Assembly (NCBI RefSeq): GCF_029101545.1
Contig: NZ_CP118866.1
Coordinates: forward strand, 1,302,001 to 1,366,000
Direction: 5' to 3'
DNA length: 64,000 nucleotides
DNA from: Amygdalobacter indicium
GTDB taxonomy: Bacteria; Bacillota; Clostridia; Saccharofermentanales; Fastidiosipilaceae
The translations under genes and the position numbers were made by a program. A model generated the notes under the pieces. It was not told where the DNA came from, searched no databases, and saw only the letters and a list, made by a program, of their open reading frames with translations. Shown piece by piece: positions 62,276-64,000 of this stretch; the stretch's first letter is position 1; each line of letters begins with the position of its first letter.

Positions 62276-63667
62276 TTACCTCTTCGCCTGACGTTGCCTG
62301 TTATACAGATACAAGGCCGCCGGACTGACAATCATACCGACAATCATCGCTGCAATTGCCAACGTATTCGGCACTCTGGCGCCTGCAACTTCAACGGTAA
62401 ATTGCCCTACCCAATTGAACTTTACAAGCAAAAGGACTGTCAGCAACAAAGAAACAAACGGAGCTGCAACATCCGTAACAAAATTTTTGCAAGCCGGCTC
62501 CACCTTTTCCCGACATTTACCGTAATAGAAAGCGATCAAAGCCAAAGGCACGACGATAAATTGGGCAAAGCGAACAATGGCACTGATAATCATAATCGAG
62601 CCCATATTGTACGAAAAAGAAAAGGGAATCAAAATTGCAATTACGACAGTAATAATCGTTGACGTAACCGGGAAGCCGCGATTAGTACGTTTGGTAAAAA
62701 GCGCCGGAACTTGCCCCTGCTTCGCCATCGCCTCAAGAATCCGGGGTGTATGGAAAGAAGCTGCCACATTTATTCCGAACATGGAAATCAAGGCACCGTA
62801 CAAGATAATATTCTTGATAATCGGATTATCGAACAAGGGAATCAAAGCGATAACTTCTTTCGTAGTAGCTAATTTAACCGGATCAAGCATCATCCCGACT
62901 ACAACTATCGCAATATAAATAATAGCGACAATCAAAATACCTAAAGGAATGGCGCGCGGCAAATTCTTTTCCGGTTTTTCCATATCTTCCGAACCGGATG
63001 CTACACTTTCAAAGCCGGTAAAAGCGTAAAAAGCGGCAACTGTAGCCATAACGAATTCCGAAGCACTCAAGCTTCCCTTTTGTGCAATTTCCAATTGATA
63101 AACTGCCGTAAAGTTATTCCGGCCGCCAAAAATAACGAGCAAGGCCCCGGCGACGATGCACACGATTAATGCTGATAATTTAGCTAAAGTCGAAAGGTTG
63201 CTGACAAATTCCAGTACCGCCGGTCCCATGACATTGATGATGAACAAAACTGCCATCAGGGAGAAAAATCCCAGGGTTAAAAGTTTTAAGTCATTTTTGG
63301 GCAAGCCGAATATAGAGAAAACTGTACGCACCACGCCGGTTGCCATAACGCCCCAAGCGATGGCTGCTGAAAAATAGCGGGTAATGCCGATATACAAGCC
63401 CGTGTTTTCGCCAAAGGCAGCCTTACTGTAAGCATAGGCAGCCCCGCCGGCTTTGACATACTTGGCAGCAGCTGCAAAGGTTATGGCCAGTACAGCGGCA
63501 AAAAAAGCGGCACAAAAATACACAAGCGGTGCCAGTGCTCCGGATTTGTTAACAACGGATCCGGGCGATAGAAAAATGCCGGAGCCGATAATCGAATTGA
63601 TTGTCAGTAAAACAATCGAATAAAAACCGAATTTTTTGGTCGTGGTAGTCGTGGTCGTGGTAGTCAT
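62276..63667 (-). CDS. APC-family amino-acid permease
   Basis: This 463-residue protein has about 12 membrane segments and the APC signature GSGIFLSPG in the first helix, then GFESVASGSEDMEKPEKNLPRAI. It imports amino acids or amines. The N-terminus is a run of nine threonines from a repeated ACC/ACG/ACT tract, so the true start is uncertain and could vary by slippage. It may serve the amidotransferase/C26 gene next to it. Confidence 0.87.
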   Translation of the reverse strand: MTTTTTTTTTKKFGFYSIVLLTINSIIGSGIFLSPGSVVNKSGALAPLVYFCAAFFAAVLAITFAAAAKYVKAGGAAYAYSKAAFGENTGLYIGITRYFSAAIAWGVMATGVVRTVFSIFGLPKNDLKLLTLGFFSLMAVLFIINVMGPAVLEFVSNLSTLAKLSALIVCIVAGALLVIFGGRNNFTAVYQLEIAQKGSLSASEFVMATVAAFYAFTGFESVASGSEDMEKPEKNLPRAIPLGILIVAIIYIAIVVVGMMLDPVKLATTKEVIALIPLFDNPIIKNIILYGALISMFGINVAASFHTPRILEAMAKQGQVPALFTKRTNRGFPVTSTIITVVIAILIPFSFSYNMGSIMIISAIVRFAQFIVVPLALIAFYYGKCREKVEPACKNFVTDVAAPFVSLLLTVLLLVKFNWVGQFTVEVAGARVPNTLAIAAMIVGMIVSPAALYLYNRQRQAKR

Positions 63668-63684
63668 ACAATACCTCTTTTTAA

Positions 63685-64000
63685 TTATTTATTTGTCCGC
63701 GCTTCGGCAATTAAACGCGCAAAGACCTTGTTCATCTGCTTTTCGGTTCGATGCAGCATCTCAGGATGCCACTGAACTGTCAGCAAAAATTTATAATCCT
63801 GGCTCTCTAAAGCTTCAATTACGCCGTCTTTGGCTCTGGCTGTAACTTTAAAGCTCGGTGCAACTTCATGTACCACTTGGTGGTGGAAGGAATTGACTTC
63901 CAGCTCTTCACATTGGAAAATATCGAAGAGTTTCGTGCCTTTCTGCAACTTGACATAATGGCTCGGCACCTGCCAATCAGTCACTTGGTTATGCTTGATA
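63685..64000 (-). CDS. Gamma-glutamyl hydrolase / class-I glutamine amidotransferase-like, C-terminal part
   Basis: This - strand frame enters from the right edge and ends at 63685; about 104 residues are visible. It has IKHNQVTDWQVPSH, FHHQVVHEV and VQWHPEML, the His-Glu end of a peptidase C26 / PuuD-like triad. The nucleophilic cysteine lies outside the window. Such enzymes hydrolyse gamma-glutamyl amines such as gamma-glutamyl-GABA. Linkage with the APC permease suggests polyamine or amino-acid catabolism. Confidence 0.85.
   Translation of the reverse strand, partial: IKHNQVTDWQVPSHYVKLQKGTKLFDIFQCEELEVNSFHHQVVHEVAPSFKVTARAKDGVIEALESQDYKFLLTVQWHPEMLHRTEKQMNKVFARLIAEARTNK

Overview
The window reads as a low-to-mid GC, Gram-positive-type Firmicute, probably a gut or mucosal Clostridia relative. 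Genes have AGGAGG-type ribosome binding sites, binding proteins carry lipoboxes, surface proteins end in a KTGE-type sorting signal with a KK-rich tail, and the CRISPR system is a cas9-cas1-cas2-csn2 (type II-A) locus. No rRNA or tRNA gene was recognised. The species cannot be named from this sequence.

Layout. 1-15 kb is mostly metabolic: an MFS permease end, a ClC antiporter, a ROK sugar kinase, a ferric-iron-type ABC transporter, an AbiE toxin-antitoxin pair, and a glycerate kinase/GntP permease operon. A 1,628-bp perfect tandem duplication (6178-7805 copied as 7806-9433) has created a chimeric gene, and an about 145-bp repeat made of 30/31-bp-phased 12-mers occurs four times. 15-26 kb is accessory DNA: a 1,457-residue surface adhesin, orphan and paired toxin-antitoxin genes, MerR and XRE regulators, IS ends, and three att-like relics resembling the 3' end of an RlmD/rum-type methyltransferase gene. 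The CdaR regulator at 26.4 kb probably belongs with the glycerate operon 11.5 kb away.

29.8-45.5 kb is a defence island. It holds isolated type I-E-like CRISPR repeats with no I-E cas genes, a duplicated small membrane-protein cassette, three copies of an unidentified structured element, a complete type II-A CRISPR-Cas locus (11 spacers, tracrRNA), a dead hsdR fragment, and an IetAS (AAA+ ATPase/subtilase) anti-phage pair. The II-A leader contains an inverted half-repeat inside the predicted pre-crRNA 5' end, which may be the most interesting signal here.

46-62 kb carries two complete ribose-family systems. The first is a D-allose operon (alsB-alsA-alsC-alsE-alsK-rpiB) with a divergent LacI-family regulator. 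The second is an Lsr autoinducer-2 import and processing system (lsrACDBF divergent from lsrR-lsrK), with a cupin gene where LsrG would be expected. The window ends with an APC amino-acid permease and part of a class-I glutamine amidotransferase/peptidase C26.
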